Positions 1 to 8,279 of a stretch of 64,000 nucleotides of DNA are shown here, piece by piece. Within the stretch, counting starts at the first letter, position 1, and the number at the start of each line of letters is the position of its first letter. The notes below the pieces were generated by a model. That model saw only the letters and a list, made by a program, of their open reading frames with translations, was not told where the DNA came from and did not search any database. The position numbers and the translations under genes were made by a program. The DNA is from Pseudoxanthomonas koreensis_A (GTDB lineage: Bacteria > Pseudomonadota > Gammaproteobacteria > Xanthomonadales > Xanthomonadaceae). The stretch covers positions 1,054,001 through 1,118,000 of the forward strand of contig NZ_CP169056.1 of NCBI RefSeq assembly GCF_041890415.1, read 5' to 3'.

Positions 1-137
1 GTTGCCGGCGTCGCCCGGCGCCGGCCATGGCGGGGGGATGGCCCGCGCGGTGGCGGGGACCAATGGCAGGGTCGCGGGGACGGATGCAGGTCGCCCGTGC
101 AGGCCGTGCGGTGCGGGGTGCTGGCGCGAACCGTCGC

Positions 138-143
138 TAGAAT
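138..143 (+). promoter_or_regulatory. -10 box (TAGAAT) of the LytTR regulator gene
   Basis: TAGAAT ends six bases before the ATG at 150, which places the expected transcription start at or next to the start codon. No Shine-Dalgarno sequence lies between. No convincing -35 box is visible. The same arrangement recurs before tcdA, nfuA and fimV. Confidence 0.5.
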
Positions 144-149
144 GGGCCG

Positions 150-1037
150 ATGACCACGCCAGCCACGCTTTCCTACCGGAGTTACCTGCGCTGGCGGCGC
201 TGGAGTGAAGCCGGATTCTGGGTGCTGGTGGTCGGGGTCAATGGCACGGTCAACAGCGTGGTCGCGGTGCTGGACCGGCGCCGCCAGGGGGCGCAGGTGC
301 CGGTGTGGGAGCCGGCGGTGTGGGAGGCGAGCAGCGCATTGATGTGGCTGCTGGTGCTGATCCCGGCCATCGCTGCGTTCACCGCCCGCTTCCCGCTGCA
401 CTGGGATACCTGGCGCCGGCACCTGCCGCTGTATGCGGCAGCCAGCATGGCGCTGAGCCTGGTCCACGTGGCCGGGATGGTGGCGCTGCGGGTGCTGGCC
501 TACGCCAGCCAGGGGATGGAGTACGACTTCGGTCCCTGGCCACGTGAGCTCGCGTACGAATACATCAAGGATCTGCGCAGCTTTGCCCTGATCGTGCTGA
601 CCATGGCCGGCTACCGGTTCCTGTTGCGGCGGTGGCAAGGCGAGGCGCGCTTGCTGGATGTGCCGGACGAAGGCCCGCCGCTGGAGCCGGTCGAGCGGCC
701 GGAGCGGTTCCTGGTGCGCAAGCTGGGGCGTGAGTTCCTGGTGTCGGCCCGGGACATCGAGTGGATGCAGGCGGCTGGCAACTACGTCAACCTGCGCGTG
801 CGCGGGCATGACTACCCGCTGCGCAGCACCATCGCCGGGATCCAGGAACGGGTGGATCCGCGCCGCTTCGTGCGCATCCACCGCAGCTACATCGTGGCCC
901 TGGACCAGGTGGCTTCGATCGAGGCGCTGGACACCGGCGATGCACGCGTGCACCTGAAGGACGGGGGCGTGCTGCCATGCAGTCGACGCCATCGCCAGGG
1001 CCTGCGCGAACGGATCGACGGCGGCGCGGGCGGATGA
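150..1037 (+). CDS. membrane-anchored LytTR-family transcriptional regulator
   Basis: A 295-residue protein with about four hydrophobic segments in its first 160 residues (roughly 18-41, 62-79, 90-115 and 143-158). A short linker follows, then a C-terminal LytTR DNA-binding domain from about residue 188. That domain shows the family's pattern: a 'GREFLVSARDIEWMQAAGNY' stretch, an arginine-rich 'RIHRSYIV' segment and a terminal 'PCSRRHRQGL'. LytTR domains bind imperfect direct repeats as dimers. Here the phosphoacceptor domain is replaced by an integral membrane module, so the signal is probably sensed in the membrane. No cognate kinase is adjacent. The ATG at 150 follows a -10 box by six bases, suggesting a leaderless message. 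The domain call is firm; the target genes are unknown. Confidence 0.85.
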   Translation: MTTPATLSYRSYLRWRRWSEAGFWVLVVGVNGTVNSVVAVLDRRRQGAQVPVWEPAVWEASSALMWLLVLIPAIAAFTARFPLHWDTWRRHLPLYAAASMALSLVHVAGMVALRVLAYASQGMEYDFGPWPRELAYEYIKDLRSFALIVLTMAGYRFLLRRWQGEARLLDVPDEGPPLEPVERPERFLVRKLGREFLVSARDIEWMQAAGNYVNLRVRGHDYPLRSTIAGIQERVDPRRFVRIHRSYIVALDQVASIEALDTGDARVHLKDGGVLPCSRRHRQGLRERIDGGAGG

Positions 1038-1140
1038 GCGCCCGGCCCGCGCCGGGCCGCCGCGCAGCGGGCGGGTGCACCGGGCCGGCGACGGAACAGC
1101 GCGTGCCGCAGCCGGAGCCGGCCGGACGCGTGCTTTGCCC

Positions 1141-1146
1141 TAAAAT
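1141..1146 (+). promoter_or_regulatory. -10 box (TAAAAT) before the fumarase gene
   Basis: TAAAAT lies 15 bases before the ATG at 1162, giving a predicted 5' leader of only about ten bases. A GTG five codons downstream (1177) is an alternative start. Confidence 0.4.
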
Positions 1147-1161
1147 GGCCGGGCTATCCGC

Positions 1162-2730
1162 ATGCATGAGCCAGCCGTGACCACCTCCGCGCCGTCCACC
1201 CCGTCCAATACCCCCGCGTCCATCCGCCAGGAGGACCTGATCCAGTCCGTGGCCGATGCGCTGCAGTACATCAGCTACTACCACCCGGTCGATTACATCC
1301 GCAGCCTCGCCGCCGCCTACGAGCGCGAGGAGTCGCCCGCGGCCAAGGACGCGATTGCGCAGATCCTGATCAACTCGCGCATGTGCGCCGAAGGCCATCG
1401 CCCGATCTGCCAGGACACCGGCATCGTCACCGTGTTCCTGGAAGTGGGCATGCACGTGCGCTGGGACGACGCGACCATGGGCGTGGAGGACATGGTCAAC
1501 GAGGGCGTGCGCCGCGCCTACAACCACCCGGACAACAAGCTGCGCGCCTCGGTGCTGGCCGACCCGGCCGGCAAGCGCCAGAACACCCGCGACAACACCC
1601 CGGCCGTGGTCAACATGAAGATCGTGCCGGGCAATACCGTGGACGTGATCGTCGCCGCCAAGGGCGGCGGCTCGGAGGCCAAGAGCAAGTTCGCCATGCT
1701 CAACCCGTCCGATTCGGTGGTGGACTGGGTGATGAAGACCGTGCCGACCATGGGCGCCGGCTGGTGCCCGCCGGGCATGCTCGGCATCGGCATCGGCGGT
1801 ACCGCCGAGAAGGCGATGCTGCTGGCCAAGGAAGCGCTGATGGAGCCGATCGACATCCAGGAGCTGATCGCGCGTGGTCCGTCCAATCGCGCCGAGGAGC
1901 TGCGCCTGGAGCTGTACGAGAAGGTCAACGCGCTGGGCATCGGTGCCCAGGGCCTGGGCGGCCTGACCACGGTGCTGGACATCAAGGTCAAGGATTATCC
2001 GACCCACGCGGCCAACCTGCCGGTGGCGCTGATCCCCAACTGCGCGGCCACCCGCCACGCCCACTTCACCCTGGACGGCAGCGGCCCGGTCGCGCTGGGC
2101 CCGCCCTCGCTGGAGGACTGGCCCAAGCTCACCTACAACCCGCACAACGCGCGCCGCGTGGACCTGGACACGGTCACCCGCGAGGATGTGGCCAGCTTCA
2201 AGCCCGGCGAGGTATTGCTGCTCAACGGCAAGCTGCTGACCGGCCGCGACGCCGCGCACAAGCGCATGGTCGACATGCTCAACAAGGGCGAGCAACTGCC
2301 GGTCGATTTCACCAACCGCTTCATCTACTACGTCGGCCCGGTCGATCCGGTGGTCGGCGAGGTGGTCGGCCCGGCCGGCCCGACCACGGCCACCCGCATG
2401 GACAAGTTCACCCGGCAGATGCTGGAGCAGACCGGTCTGCTGGGCATGGTCGGCAAGGCCGAGCGTGGCGAGGCGGCCATCGATGCGATCCGCGACAACA
2501 AGGCGGTGTACCTGATGGCGGTGGGTGGTTCGGCCTATCTGGTGTCCAAGGCGATCCGCGCGTCGAAGGTGGTGGCGTTCGAGGACCTGGGCATGGAGGC
2601 GATCTACGAGTTCGAGGTCAAGGACATGCCGGTGACGGTGGCGGTGGATGCGTCCGGCGAGTCGGTGCACAAGACCGGCCCGCGCCATTGGCAGTCCAAG
2701 ATCGGCAAGATCCCGCTGGTCGTGGCGTAA
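1162..2730 (+). CDS. class I (iron-sulfur) fumarate hydratase
   Basis: This 522-residue protein has the two-domain architecture of FumA/FumB-type fumarases, which reversibly hydrate fumarate to malate in the TCA cycle and use an oxygen-labile [4Fe-4S] cluster. The three cluster cysteines can be placed: C83 in 'PICQDTG', C202 in 'GWCPPGML' and C294 in 'NCAATRH'. The C-terminal domain carries 'GPTTATRMDKF' and 'GGSAYLVSKAI', typical of the family's beta part. The first 20 residues are low-complexity Ser/Thr/Pro, so translation could start at GTG 1177 instead. Upstream is the unrelated LytTR gene in the same direction, 124 bases away. A perfect inverted repeat just after the stop may end the transcript. 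Confidence 0.95.
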   Translation: MHEPAVTTSAPSTPSNTPASIRQEDLIQSVADALQYISYYHPVDYIRSLAAAYEREESPAAKDAIAQILINSRMCAEGHRPICQDTGIVTVFLEVGMHVRWDDATMGVEDMVNEGVRRAYNHPDNKLRASVLADPAGKRQNTRDNTPAVVNMKIVPGNTVDVIVAAKGGGSEAKSKFAMLNPSDSVVDWVMKTVPTMGAGWCPPGMLGIGIGGTAEKAMLLAKEALMEPIDIQELIARGPSNRAEELRLELYEKVNALGIGAQGLGGLTTVLDIKVKDYPTHAANLPVALIPNCAATRHAHFTLDGSGPVALGPPSLEDWPKLTYNPHNARRVDLDTVTREDVASFKPGEVLLLNGKLLTGRDAAHKRMVDMLNKGEQLPVDFTNRFIYYVGPVDPVVGEVVGPAGPTTATRMDKFTRQMLEQTGLLGMVGKAERGEAAIDAIRDNKAVYLMAVGGSAYLVSKAIRASKVVAFEDLGMEAIYEFEVKDMPVTVAVDASGESVHKTGPRHWQSKIGKIPLVVA

Positions 2731-2744
2731 GCGCGGCGGCCTTT

Positions 2745-2810
2745 TGTAGGAGCCGGCCTTGCCGGCGACCGCGGCATGCAGGCCGGTCGCCGGCAAGGCC
2801 GGCTCCTACA
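2745..2810. repeat. GTAG-headed REP dimer (perfect 26-bp inverted repeat)
   Basis: Two 26-base arms (2745-2770 and 2785-2810) are exact reverse complements around a 14-base spacer. Each starts with TGTAGGAGCCGGCC and contains a smaller internal palindrome. This matches the GTAG-headed REP (SMAG-like) elements described in Stenotrophomonas and relatives, which are mobilised by REP-associated tyrosine transposases. It starts 15 bases after the fumarase stop and may act as a transcription barrier. Related arms occur near 8.3, 8.5, 14.45, 14.75, 32.37 and 47.0 kb. Confidence 0.85.
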
Positions 2811-2840
2811 TGCGGCGGCCGATGAACGTGACACGGTGTG

Positions 2841-2983
2841 GTGCGATGCCTGCTGACGGGAAGTCAAGGAGGAGGCTTCGGCCGCAGGCCGGAGCCGGGG
2901 GACATGAGCGGCAGCAGGCATCGCACCGCGCCGCCGCGACAGACCCTCCTGCCCACCGATTTCTTGTGGACATGAGCGGCAGC
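2841..2983. repeat. 15-bp inverted repeat plus 16-bp direct repeat in intergenic DNA
   Basis: GTGCGATGCCTGCTG (2841-2855) is repeated as its exact reverse complement at 2912-2926, with a 56-base spacer. A separate 16-base sequence beginning GGACATGAGCGG occurs at 2900-2915 and again at 2968-2983. No coding gene covers this stretch. Its role is unknown. Confidence 0.6.
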
Positions 2984-3019
2984 CGCATCGCGGAGACGAG
3001 GGAGCCGCCCGGCAGCCAC

Positions 3020-3025
3020 TACAAT
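3020..3025 (+). promoter_or_regulatory. -10 box (TACAAT) before a GST gene
   Basis: TACAAT lies 25 bases before the ATG at 3051, with a GGAG in between, so this transcript would have a conventional short leader. Confidence 0.4.
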
Positions 3026-3050
3026 TCCGGTGTCCATCCCGGAGCCACCC

Positions 3051-3686
3051 ATGTCCGTCATCCTCTACGGTTCGCCCAGCACTGCCTCGCTGGTCGTGCA
3101 CTGGCTGCTGATCGAGCTGCGCATCGAGCACGAACTGCGCCAGCTCGACTTCGACGCGGGCGAGCAGAAATCGCCGGAATACCTGGCGATCAACCCGCGC
3201 GGGCGGGTGCCGGCCCTGCTGATCGACGGCCAGGTGCTGACCGAATCGGCCGCCATCGCCATGCACCTGGCCGACCTGCATCCGCAGGCCGGGCTGGCCC
3301 CGGCGCCGGGCACGCCCGCACGCGGCGATTACTACCGCTGGATGTGCTTCTGCGTGTACACGCTGATGCCGGCCTACCGCGGCTGGTTCTACCCGGACGA
3401 ACCGGCCGGGCCGGACCAGGCCGAGGCGGTGAAGCAGCGCGCCCGCGTGCAGTTGGAGGACGCCTGGCAGCAGGTGGCCGACCATCTCGAAGGCCGGGGC
3501 CCCTATCTGCTCGGTGGCGAGCGCTCGGCGGCCGACTTCGTGCTGACCATGCTCATGCGCTGGTCGCGCAACATGCCGCGCCCGACCGACACCTGGCCCT
3601 CGCTGCAGGCGCATGCGCGGAAGATGAAGGCGCTGCCCAGCTTCGCCGAGGTCTATGCCCGCGAGGGCATCAGCGACTGGACCTGA
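3051..3686 (+). CDS. glutathione S-transferase family protein
   Basis: This is a 211-residue cytosolic GST. The N-terminal thioredoxin-like domain starts 'SVILYGSPST' and contains the glutathione-binding 'GRVPALL' and 'LTESAAIAMHLAD' segments. An all-helical C-terminal domain follows, with the conserved 'GERSAADFVLTML' helix. Such enzymes conjugate glutathione to electrophiles or reduce peroxides and disulfides; the substrate cannot be read from the sequence. An in-frame GTG lies seven codons upstream at 3030. The ATG at 3051 is preferred because it gives the canonical N-terminus and has GGAG upstream. The gene stands alone between the repeat-rich spacer and a convergent arsC-like gene. Confidence 0.9.
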   Translation: MSVILYGSPSTASLVVHWLLIELRIEHELRQLDFDAGEQKSPEYLAINPRGRVPALLIDGQVLTESAAIAMHLADLHPQAGLAPAPGTPARGDYYRWMCFCVYTLMPAYRGWFYPDEPAGPDQAEAVKQRARVQLEDAWQQVADHLEGRGPYLLGGERSAADFVLTMLMRWSRNMPRPTDTWPSLQAHARKMKALPSFAEVYAREGISDWT

Positions 3687-3753
3687 GCGGTTGGACCAGG
3701 GCAGGCGGCGCGGCGCGCAGTCGCCGCATCCGGGCCGGGGCGGGGCGCGGCGA

Positions 3754-4110
3754 TCAGTCCAGCAGTTCCAGCACCGTCTCCGGCGGCCGGCATAGCCGGG
3801 TGCCGCGGGCGGTGATCACGACCGGCCGGTTGATCAGCCGCGGGTGGGCCAGCATCGCGTCCAGCAGGGTTGCCTCGCCGGCATCGGCCAGGCCCAGTGC
3901 GGCGAACTCCGGCTCCTTGTCGCGCACCAGGCCGCGCAGGCCCAGGCCGCTGTCGGCAGCCACCCGCAGCAGGGTGGCGCGGTCCGGCGGGTTGGCCTGG
4001 TAGTCCACGACCAGTGGTTCGATCCCGCGCTCGCGCAGCAGTTGCAGCGCGCCGCGCGAATTGGAGCAGCGCGGGTTGTGCCAGATGGTGACGCCGGTAC
4101 CGGCGGCCAT
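3754..4110 (-). CDS. ArsC-family arsenate reductase (glutaredoxin-type)
   Basis: A 118-residue protein of the glutaredoxin-dependent ArsC family. The catalytic cysteine is C15 in 'HNPRCSNSRGA'. The basic residues around 'INRPVVITARG' match the positions that bind the arsenate oxyanion. Members either reduce arsenate to arsenite or are Spx/YffB-like proteins of uncertain function, and no arsenic operator or arsenite pump is nearby. Its ATG overlaps the stop of the upstream phospholipase gene by one base (TGATG), so the two are translationally coupled. An ATG three codons earlier (4119) is possible but would lie inside the upstream gene. The family is certain; the in vivo substrate is not. Confidence 0.85.
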   Translation of the reverse strand: MAAGTGVTIWHNPRCSNSRGALQLLRERGIEPLVVDYQANPPDRATLLRVAADSGLGLRGLVRDKEPEFAALGLADAGEATLLDAMLAHPRLINRPVVITARGTRLCRPPETVLELLD

Positions 4111-5285
4111 CAGAACCACTCCAGCAAGGCAAAACCCACGCCGACGTACGTGGCCTTGTGGTTGTAGTCGATCAGGCTCTCGCCGTAGCCATCGAATACC
4201 TGCACGTGGCCGCGCAGCAGGTTGTTGATCGGGAAGCCCCAGTCGAACTGCAGCGATCCGTGCGCACGGTCGCCGCCGCGCAGCGAGTGGCGCGCGGTCA
4301 GGCTCAGCTCGTGGCCGTCGCGGCTGTACACCAGCAGCGCGTCACCGCGGCCGATGTAGTCCTCGATGTCCGGGTTGTTGTCCTCGCGCGAACCTTCCTT
4401 GATGCGGTACCACGGGCGCAGCACCAGCGCCCAGTTGTCGCGGTCCAGGCCCAGGTTGAGGATCACCCGGTTCCAGCTGCGCGACAGCGGGTCGCCGCGG
4501 CCATTGGACTGGTGGTTGATGGCGATGCCGGTCATCCGCCCCTTCCAGCCGAACAGGCTGTAGTTGTTGCGGAACACCAGCATCACTTCCGGCTCGTAGT
4601 TGGTTTCGCGGAACGGGCGCGAAAGTTCGGAGTTGTAGGCCTGCCAGCGCGAACTCTGGGTATAGCCGACCCACAGGTCGCCGTTGTCGCCGAACAGGTC
4701 CTGCACGACCTTGGTCTTGAAGCTCAACTGGAACTTGGCCTCGATGCGGTCCAGGTGTTCGGGGTCGGTCAGGGTGTTGTTCGGGTTGGGCGAGCTGGGG
4801 GTGGCATTGACCTGGCTGGTCCAGTACCCGGGCAGGACGTAGACCGGCTTGTAGGCACGCAACTGGTAGATGCCCAGCTTGGAATCGCGGGCCAGCTCCC
4901 AGCGGCTGTCCAGCAGCGAACCGCGCCCGGCGTTGGCAATGGTGGCGCGGGCCTGGTCGCCGGAGTGCAGGTCGCGGCCGAACAGCTCGCCTGCGCGCTG
5001 GCGCATCCGCGCAGCCGGACCGGCGTCATCCAGCGCGGCCGCCCGTTCGCGTTGCTGTTCCAGTTGCAGCTCCGCCTCCTGGGCGGCCTGGTCGGCCTGC
5101 TGCGGGGACGCGGCCGCGAAGCCCAGCGCGGCGTCGTAGCAGGCCAGGCGCTGGGCGCCGGAGGTGATCGCCAGGCACGCCTGGGCCGAGGCCGGCTGGG
5201 CCGTGATTTCCTGCGCTGCGGCGGGCGCGGCCATCGCCGCGGCAAGCGCGCACAGGATCGGGGCCGCGCGGGGTGTTGGGTTCAA
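4110..5285 (-). CDS. pldA: outer-membrane phospholipase A (OMPLA)
   Basis: OMPLA is a calcium-dependent outer-membrane beta-barrel lipase that removes misplaced phospholipids from the outer leaflet. The catalytic motif 'INHQSNGRG' supplies the active-site His and Ser, and the last two-thirds alternate in the manner of barrel strands ending in aromatic Phe. The chosen start is TTG 5285, which has GGAG seven bases upstream and gives a 391-residue preprotein with a signal sequence ending near 'AAPAAAQ'. ATG 5327 would add 14 polar residues and has no ribosome-binding site. Between the signal and the barrel there is about 100 residues of extra sequence, including a Gln/Glu-rich coiled-coil-like stretch, as in other xanthomonad PldA proteins. 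It is the first gene of a coupled pair with arsC. Confidence 0.88.
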   Translation of the reverse strand: MNPTPRAAPILCALAAAMAAPAAAQEITAQPASAQACLAITSGAQRLACYDAALGFAAASPQQADQAAQEAELQLEQQRERAAALDDAGPAARMRQRAGELFGRDLHSGDQARATIANAGRGSLLDSRWELARDSKLGIYQLRAYKPVYVLPGYWTSQVNATPSSPNPNNTLTDPEHLDRIEAKFQLSFKTKVVQDLFGDNGDLWVGYTQSSRWQAYNSELSRPFRETNYEPEVMLVFRNNYSLFGWKGRMTGIAINHQSNGRGDPLSRSWNRVILNLGLDRDNWALVLRPWYRIKEGSREDNNPDIEDYIGRGDALLVYSRDGHELSLTARHSLRGGDRAHGSLQFDWGFPINNLLRGHVQVFDGYGESLIDYNHKATYVGVGFALLEWF

Positions 5286-5314
5286 GACATGCTCCGGGAT
5301 GTGGTCGCGCCGCT

Positions 5315-5800
5315 TCAGAAGAACCATGCCAGCACGAACAGCCCGAGCATGGCGAAGGCCAGCGCCAGCTTCAAGACCGCACCCAGCAGCAGGCCGAGCC
5401 AGGTAGCCAGGCCGACATGGGCGGCATGCAGCAAGGCCCGGGTGTGCCACAGCTCGCCGGCCAGGGCACCGACGAACGGGCCCAGCAACAAGCCCAGCGG
5501 CCCGAACCACAGGCCGGCCAGGGTTCCCAGCGCCGCGCCCCATACCGCCAGCGGCCCGGCACCGACCCGGCGCGCGCCCAGCGCCGAGGCCAGCAGGTCC
5601 ACCGCCAGCGACAGCAGGGTCAGCAGCCCCAGCAGCCCCAGGGCAAGCGCGCCGATGCGCTCGAATCCTTCGGCCCAGGCAGCCAGCAACATGCCGCCGA
5701 ACATCAGCGGCAGCCCGGGCAGGGCCGGCAGCACCACGCCTGCCAGGCCAGCGAGGATCAGCACGGCCGCCAACAGGTACCAGAGGGTGGACAGATCCAT
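5315..5800 (-). CDS. DUF456 family small integral membrane protein
   Basis: A 161-residue, very hydrophobic protein. It has glycine- and leucine-rich helices in pairs, including 'GVVLPALPGLPLMFGGMLL' and 'LLLGPFVGALAGELWHTR', which are typical of DUF456. The function of the family is not established. The ORF extends upstream of 5800, but the extra residues are polar and proline-rich, so the ATG at 5800 that begins the first hydrophobic helix is preferred. It is followed on the same strand by pldA after 29 bases and may be co-transcribed with it. Confidence 0.75.
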   Translation of the reverse strand: MDLSTLWYLLAAVLILAGLAGVVLPALPGLPLMFGGMLLAAWAEGFERIGALALGLLGLLTLLSLAVDLLASALGARRVGAGPLAVWGAALGTLAGLWFGPLGLLLGPFVGALAGELWHTRALLHAAHVGLATWLGLLLGAVLKLALAFAMLGLFVLAWFF

Positions 5801-6035
5801 GGGCAGGGGTCTTGGTGGATGGGTCGGTGTATGCACGTTCGCGCCCGGATTGCAATCCCCCCGGACGCGGGTTAAGTTCAGGGCCGCTGCGCTTGCCAAG
5901 GTCACCGTGGTCCGTGGCCTGATGCGGCAGGACCTCACGGCCTGGCCATCGTTACACCTCGCGTACTCCTTGCAACCTCAGCCGCCGCGGCAACGGCGTA
6001 ACCACCACCCAGCAAAGTTCAAGGAGTCAGCAGTA

Positions 6036-6245
6036 ATGGCAGAGCGCGAGACCGGCACCGTGAAATGGTTCAACGATGCCAAAGGATTCGGATTCATCAG
6101 CCGCGAGAATGGCGAGGACGTATTCGTGCATTTCCGTGCCATCCAGATGCAGGGCTTCAAGAGCCTGAAAGAGGGCCAGAAGGTCAGCTTCGTCGTGGTC
6201 CAGGGCCAGAAGGGCCTGCAGGCCGACGAGGTCCAGGAGGCCTGA
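6036..6245 (+). CDS. cold-shock domain protein (CspA family)
   Basis: This 69-residue single OB-fold protein binds single-stranded RNA and DNA. Both nucleic-acid-binding motifs are intact: RNP1 'KGFGFISR' and RNP2 'DVFVHF'. It starts at ATG 6036 behind a clear AAGGAG. The 235 bases upstream hold no ORF and probably include a structured 5' leader as in other csp genes. A good intrinsic terminator follows. A second paralogue lies at 15087-15293 on the other strand. Confidence 0.95.
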   Translation: MAERETGTVKWFNDAKGFGFISRENGEDVFVHFRAIQMQGFKSLKEGQKVSFVVVQGQKGLQADEVQEA

Positions 6246-6273
6246 CACCCCGCCTGCATTCCCGTCGTACTGG

Positions 6274-6304
6274 AACGGCCCGCGCAAGCGGGCCGTTCCT
6301 TTTG
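6274..6304 (+). terminator. intrinsic terminator after the cold-shock gene
   Basis: A 10-bp perfect G+C-rich stem (6274-6283 with 6288-6297) is closed by a GCAA tetraloop and followed by CCTTTTGC. Confidence 0.85.
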
Positions 6305-6366
6305 CATCCCCGTTGTTCCATCCCCATTGGCCGTTGTCGCCGGCGCGGTGCCGGCTGGACGGGCGG

Positions 6367-6831
6367 TCAGCGCACCACGACCTTGCCGTTGACCACGCGC
6401 ACGTAGGTGTTCTCGCGCACGCCATCGAGGTCACGCTGGTTGATCACCACCGTGCGGCCGTCGTCCATGCGCACGTGGATGTTGTGGGTGTCCGAGGTCA
6501 CCCGGTTCTGGATGGCGTTGCCGGCCACCGCGCCGGCCGCTGCACCGGCGGCCGCGGCGATGTTCCTGTTGCCCTTGCTGCCGCCGGTCTTGTCCGAGAT
6601 CTCGTGCCCGGCGACGGCGCCGACGATGCCGCCCAGCACCGCACCGGTGGCCGAGGGCGCGCTGCGGCCGGAGGCCAGGGTGTCGATCCGGGTGACGATG
6701 CCGCAGTCGGCACAGCTCACCTGGGAGGGGTAGGCCGGATAACCGGTGGACGAGCCGTAGCCGGGTGACGTGCTGCAACCGGCCAGGGCCAGGGTGCCGA
6801 CAGCGGCGAGGCAGAGCAGGCGGGAATTCAT
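6367..6831 (-). CDS. glycine-zipper lipoprotein (SlyB/Pcp-like)
   Basis: A 154-residue lipoprotein precursor with a signal peptide ending in the lipobox 'LALAGC'. The middle has a glycine-zipper membrane segment ('GAVLGGIVGAVAGHEI' and 'AAAAGAAAGAVAGNAI'). The C-terminus ('DDGRTVVINQRDL...VNGKVVVR') is found in outer-membrane SlyB/Pcp-type lipoproteins. These are thought to stabilise the outer membrane. The start at 6831 has AAGGAG eight bases upstream; the longer ORF is not needed. It is monocistronic between the cold-shock gene terminator and the cytochrome gene. Confidence 0.85.
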   Translation of the reverse strand: MNSRLLCLAAVGTLALAGCSTSPGYGSSTGYPAYPSQVSCADCGIVTRIDTLASGRSAPSATGAVLGGIVGAVAGHEISDKTGGSKGNRNIAAAAGAAAGAVAGNAIQNRVTSDTHNIHVRMDDGRTVVINQRDLDGVRENTYVRVVNGKVVVR

Positions 6832-6961
6832 GGCGCGTCTCCTTGGTATGCGGATGCAGGCGGCGCGGCGGTTCCTGCCGCGCCATGGCCGCATCCTCAC
6901 GCCACCGGCGTGAATGCCGCGCAAATCGTGCCGCGACCGCGGCCGTGCCATCAGCGCCGGT

Positions 6962-7396
6962 TCAGCGGAAATCGCGATGGCAGGCCTTGCAGTCCTCGCT
7001 GATGCGCTCGACCACGGTGGTCAGCTGGGCGCAGTCCTGGGGCGGCGCGGCAAGGGCGGTGTCCAGGGTGGCACGCAGCCCGCTGCCGGCGGTGGCGAAG
7101 CGCTGGTCGTCGCGCAGGCCGGGGAAGGCGGTTTCCACGTCGTTGGCCATGGCCCGCAGCGATTGCAGCCGCGGCAGGGCGTCGTTGGCGGTGCAGCGGT
7201 TGGCCGCGGCGCTGGCGCGCAACTCGTTGCGCTGCTTCTCCATGACCTGCATCAGCGCCTTGGGGAAGGGGTCGGTCCGGGCCTGGAGTGCGCGCAGCAG
7301 CATCACCGTGCAGATGGCGCCGATGACCAGCCCGGTGACGAGCACGAACAGGTAGCGGGCGGCGGCGGAAGGGCGGCGGGGTTCCTGGCTTGCCAT
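6962..7396 (-). CDS. membrane-anchored c-type cytochrome, heme site at the C-terminus
   Basis: A 144-residue protein with one N-terminal transmembrane helix (about residues 15-37) and a helical periplasmic domain ending in 'CKACHRDFR'. The CxxCH heme attachment motif lies within the last ten residues, as in cytochromes c' and c-556, which are four-helix bundles. It has two other cysteines. Its redox partner is unknown. ATG 7396 is chosen because it begins just ahead of the membrane anchor. It faces tcdA head to head across 88 bases. Confidence 0.72.
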   Translation of the reverse strand: MASQEPRRPSAAARYLFVLVTGLVIGAICTVMLLRALQARTDPFPKALMQVMEKQRNELRASAAANRCTANDALPRLQSLRAMANDVETAFPGLRDDQRFATAGSGLRATLDTALAAPPQDCAQLTTVVERISEDCKACHRDFR

Positions 7397-7471
7397 CAGG
7401 GCGGGCTCCGGGCGGGTGGGTCGGCCGCCATCATAGGCGCAGCGGTGGCCGCGGTGACAGGCACGGCTGGC

Positions 7472-7477
7472 TAGAAT
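7472..7477 (+). promoter_or_regulatory. -10 box (TAGAAT) of tcdA
   Basis: TAGAAT ends seven bases before the ATG at 7485, so the predicted transcript starts at or within a base of the start codon (leaderless). Confidence 0.5.
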
Positions 7478-7484
7478 GACGGCG

Positions 7485-8279
7485 ATGGACAACCTGTCAG
7501 AGCGCTTCGCCGGAATCGACCGGCTGTACGGCCGCGGTGCGGTGGAATGGCTGGCCGCGCGGCGGGTGGCGGTGGTGGGCCTGGGCGGCGTCGGCTCATG
7601 GGTGGCCGAGGCGCTGGCACGCTCGGCGGTCGGCGCGCTGGAGCTGATCGACGCCGACGACCTGTGCGTGTCCAACACCAACCGCCAGTTGCCGGCCATC
7701 GCCGGGCAGTACGGGCGCAACAAGGCCGAGGTGATGGCCGAGCGCTGTCGCGCCATCAACCCGGCCATCGATGCGCGTGCAGTGCCGGCGTTCCTGACCG
7801 CCGCCAATCTGGAATCCCTGCTCGGCGGCGGCTTCGACCTGGTGATCGATGCCTGCGACAGCTTCCGCAGCAAGGTCGAGGCGATCGCCTGGTGCCGGCG
7901 GCGCAAGCAGCCGGTACTCACCGTCGGCTCGGCCGGTGGCCGCATCGACCCGACCCTGGTGCGGGTGCGTGACCTCTCGCGCACCGAGCACGACGCGATG
8001 CTGGCGCTGGTGCGCAGGAAGCTGCGTGGCGAGTTCAACTTCCCGAAGGGGCCGCGCCGCTACTTCAGCGTTCCGGCCGTGTACTCGCTGGAGAACGTGC
8101 GCTACCCGCAGGCCGACGGCAGCGTCTGCGGCCTGCGTCCGGCGGCGGGCGCGGACGCGGCGCTGAAGCTGGATTGCGGCGCCGGCCTGGGTGCGGCCAC
8201 CCACATCACCGGCGCCTTCGCCTTCGCCGCGGCCGGCAAGGCGCTGGACATGCTGCTCGCCCGCCGCCCGCTCGGGTAG
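7485..8279 (+). CDS. tcdA: tRNA threonylcarbamoyladenosine dehydratase (ThiF/E1 family)
   Basis: TcdA (CsdL/YgdL) uses ATP to dehydrate t6A37 in ANN-decoding tRNAs to the cyclic form ct6A. The 264-residue protein has the E1-like Rossmann nucleotide site 'VVGLGGVGSWVAEALARS', the acidic 'LIDADDLCVSNTNRQ' that contacts ATP, and 'VIDACDSFRSKVEAIAWC'. Its length fits the family. An in-frame ATG at 7476 overlaps the -10 box, so 7485 is preferred. The partner genes csdA/csdE are not nearby. Confidence 0.92.
   Translation: MDNLSERFAGIDRLYGRGAVEWLAARRVAVVGLGGVGSWVAEALARSAVGALELIDADDLCVSNTNRQLPAIAGQYGRNKAEVMAERCRAINPAIDARAVPAFLTAANLESLLGGGFDLVIDACDSFRSKVEAIAWCRRRKQPVLTVGSAGGRIDPTLVRVRDLSRTEHDAMLALVRRKLRGEFNFPKGPRRYFSVPAVYSLENVRYPQADGSVCGLRPAAGADAALKLDCGAGLGAATHITGAFAFAAAGKALDMLLARRPLG

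Noticed and set aside
2..208. 68-codon open frame at the window start
   Set aside because: Overlaps the promoter and start of the LytTR gene; Gly/Ala/Arg-rich with no recognisable features.
787..2796. 669-codon open frame on the minus strand
   Set aside because: It is antisense to the clearly identified fumarase; its His/Arg/Gly-rich translation is typical of a shadow frame in high-G+C DNA.
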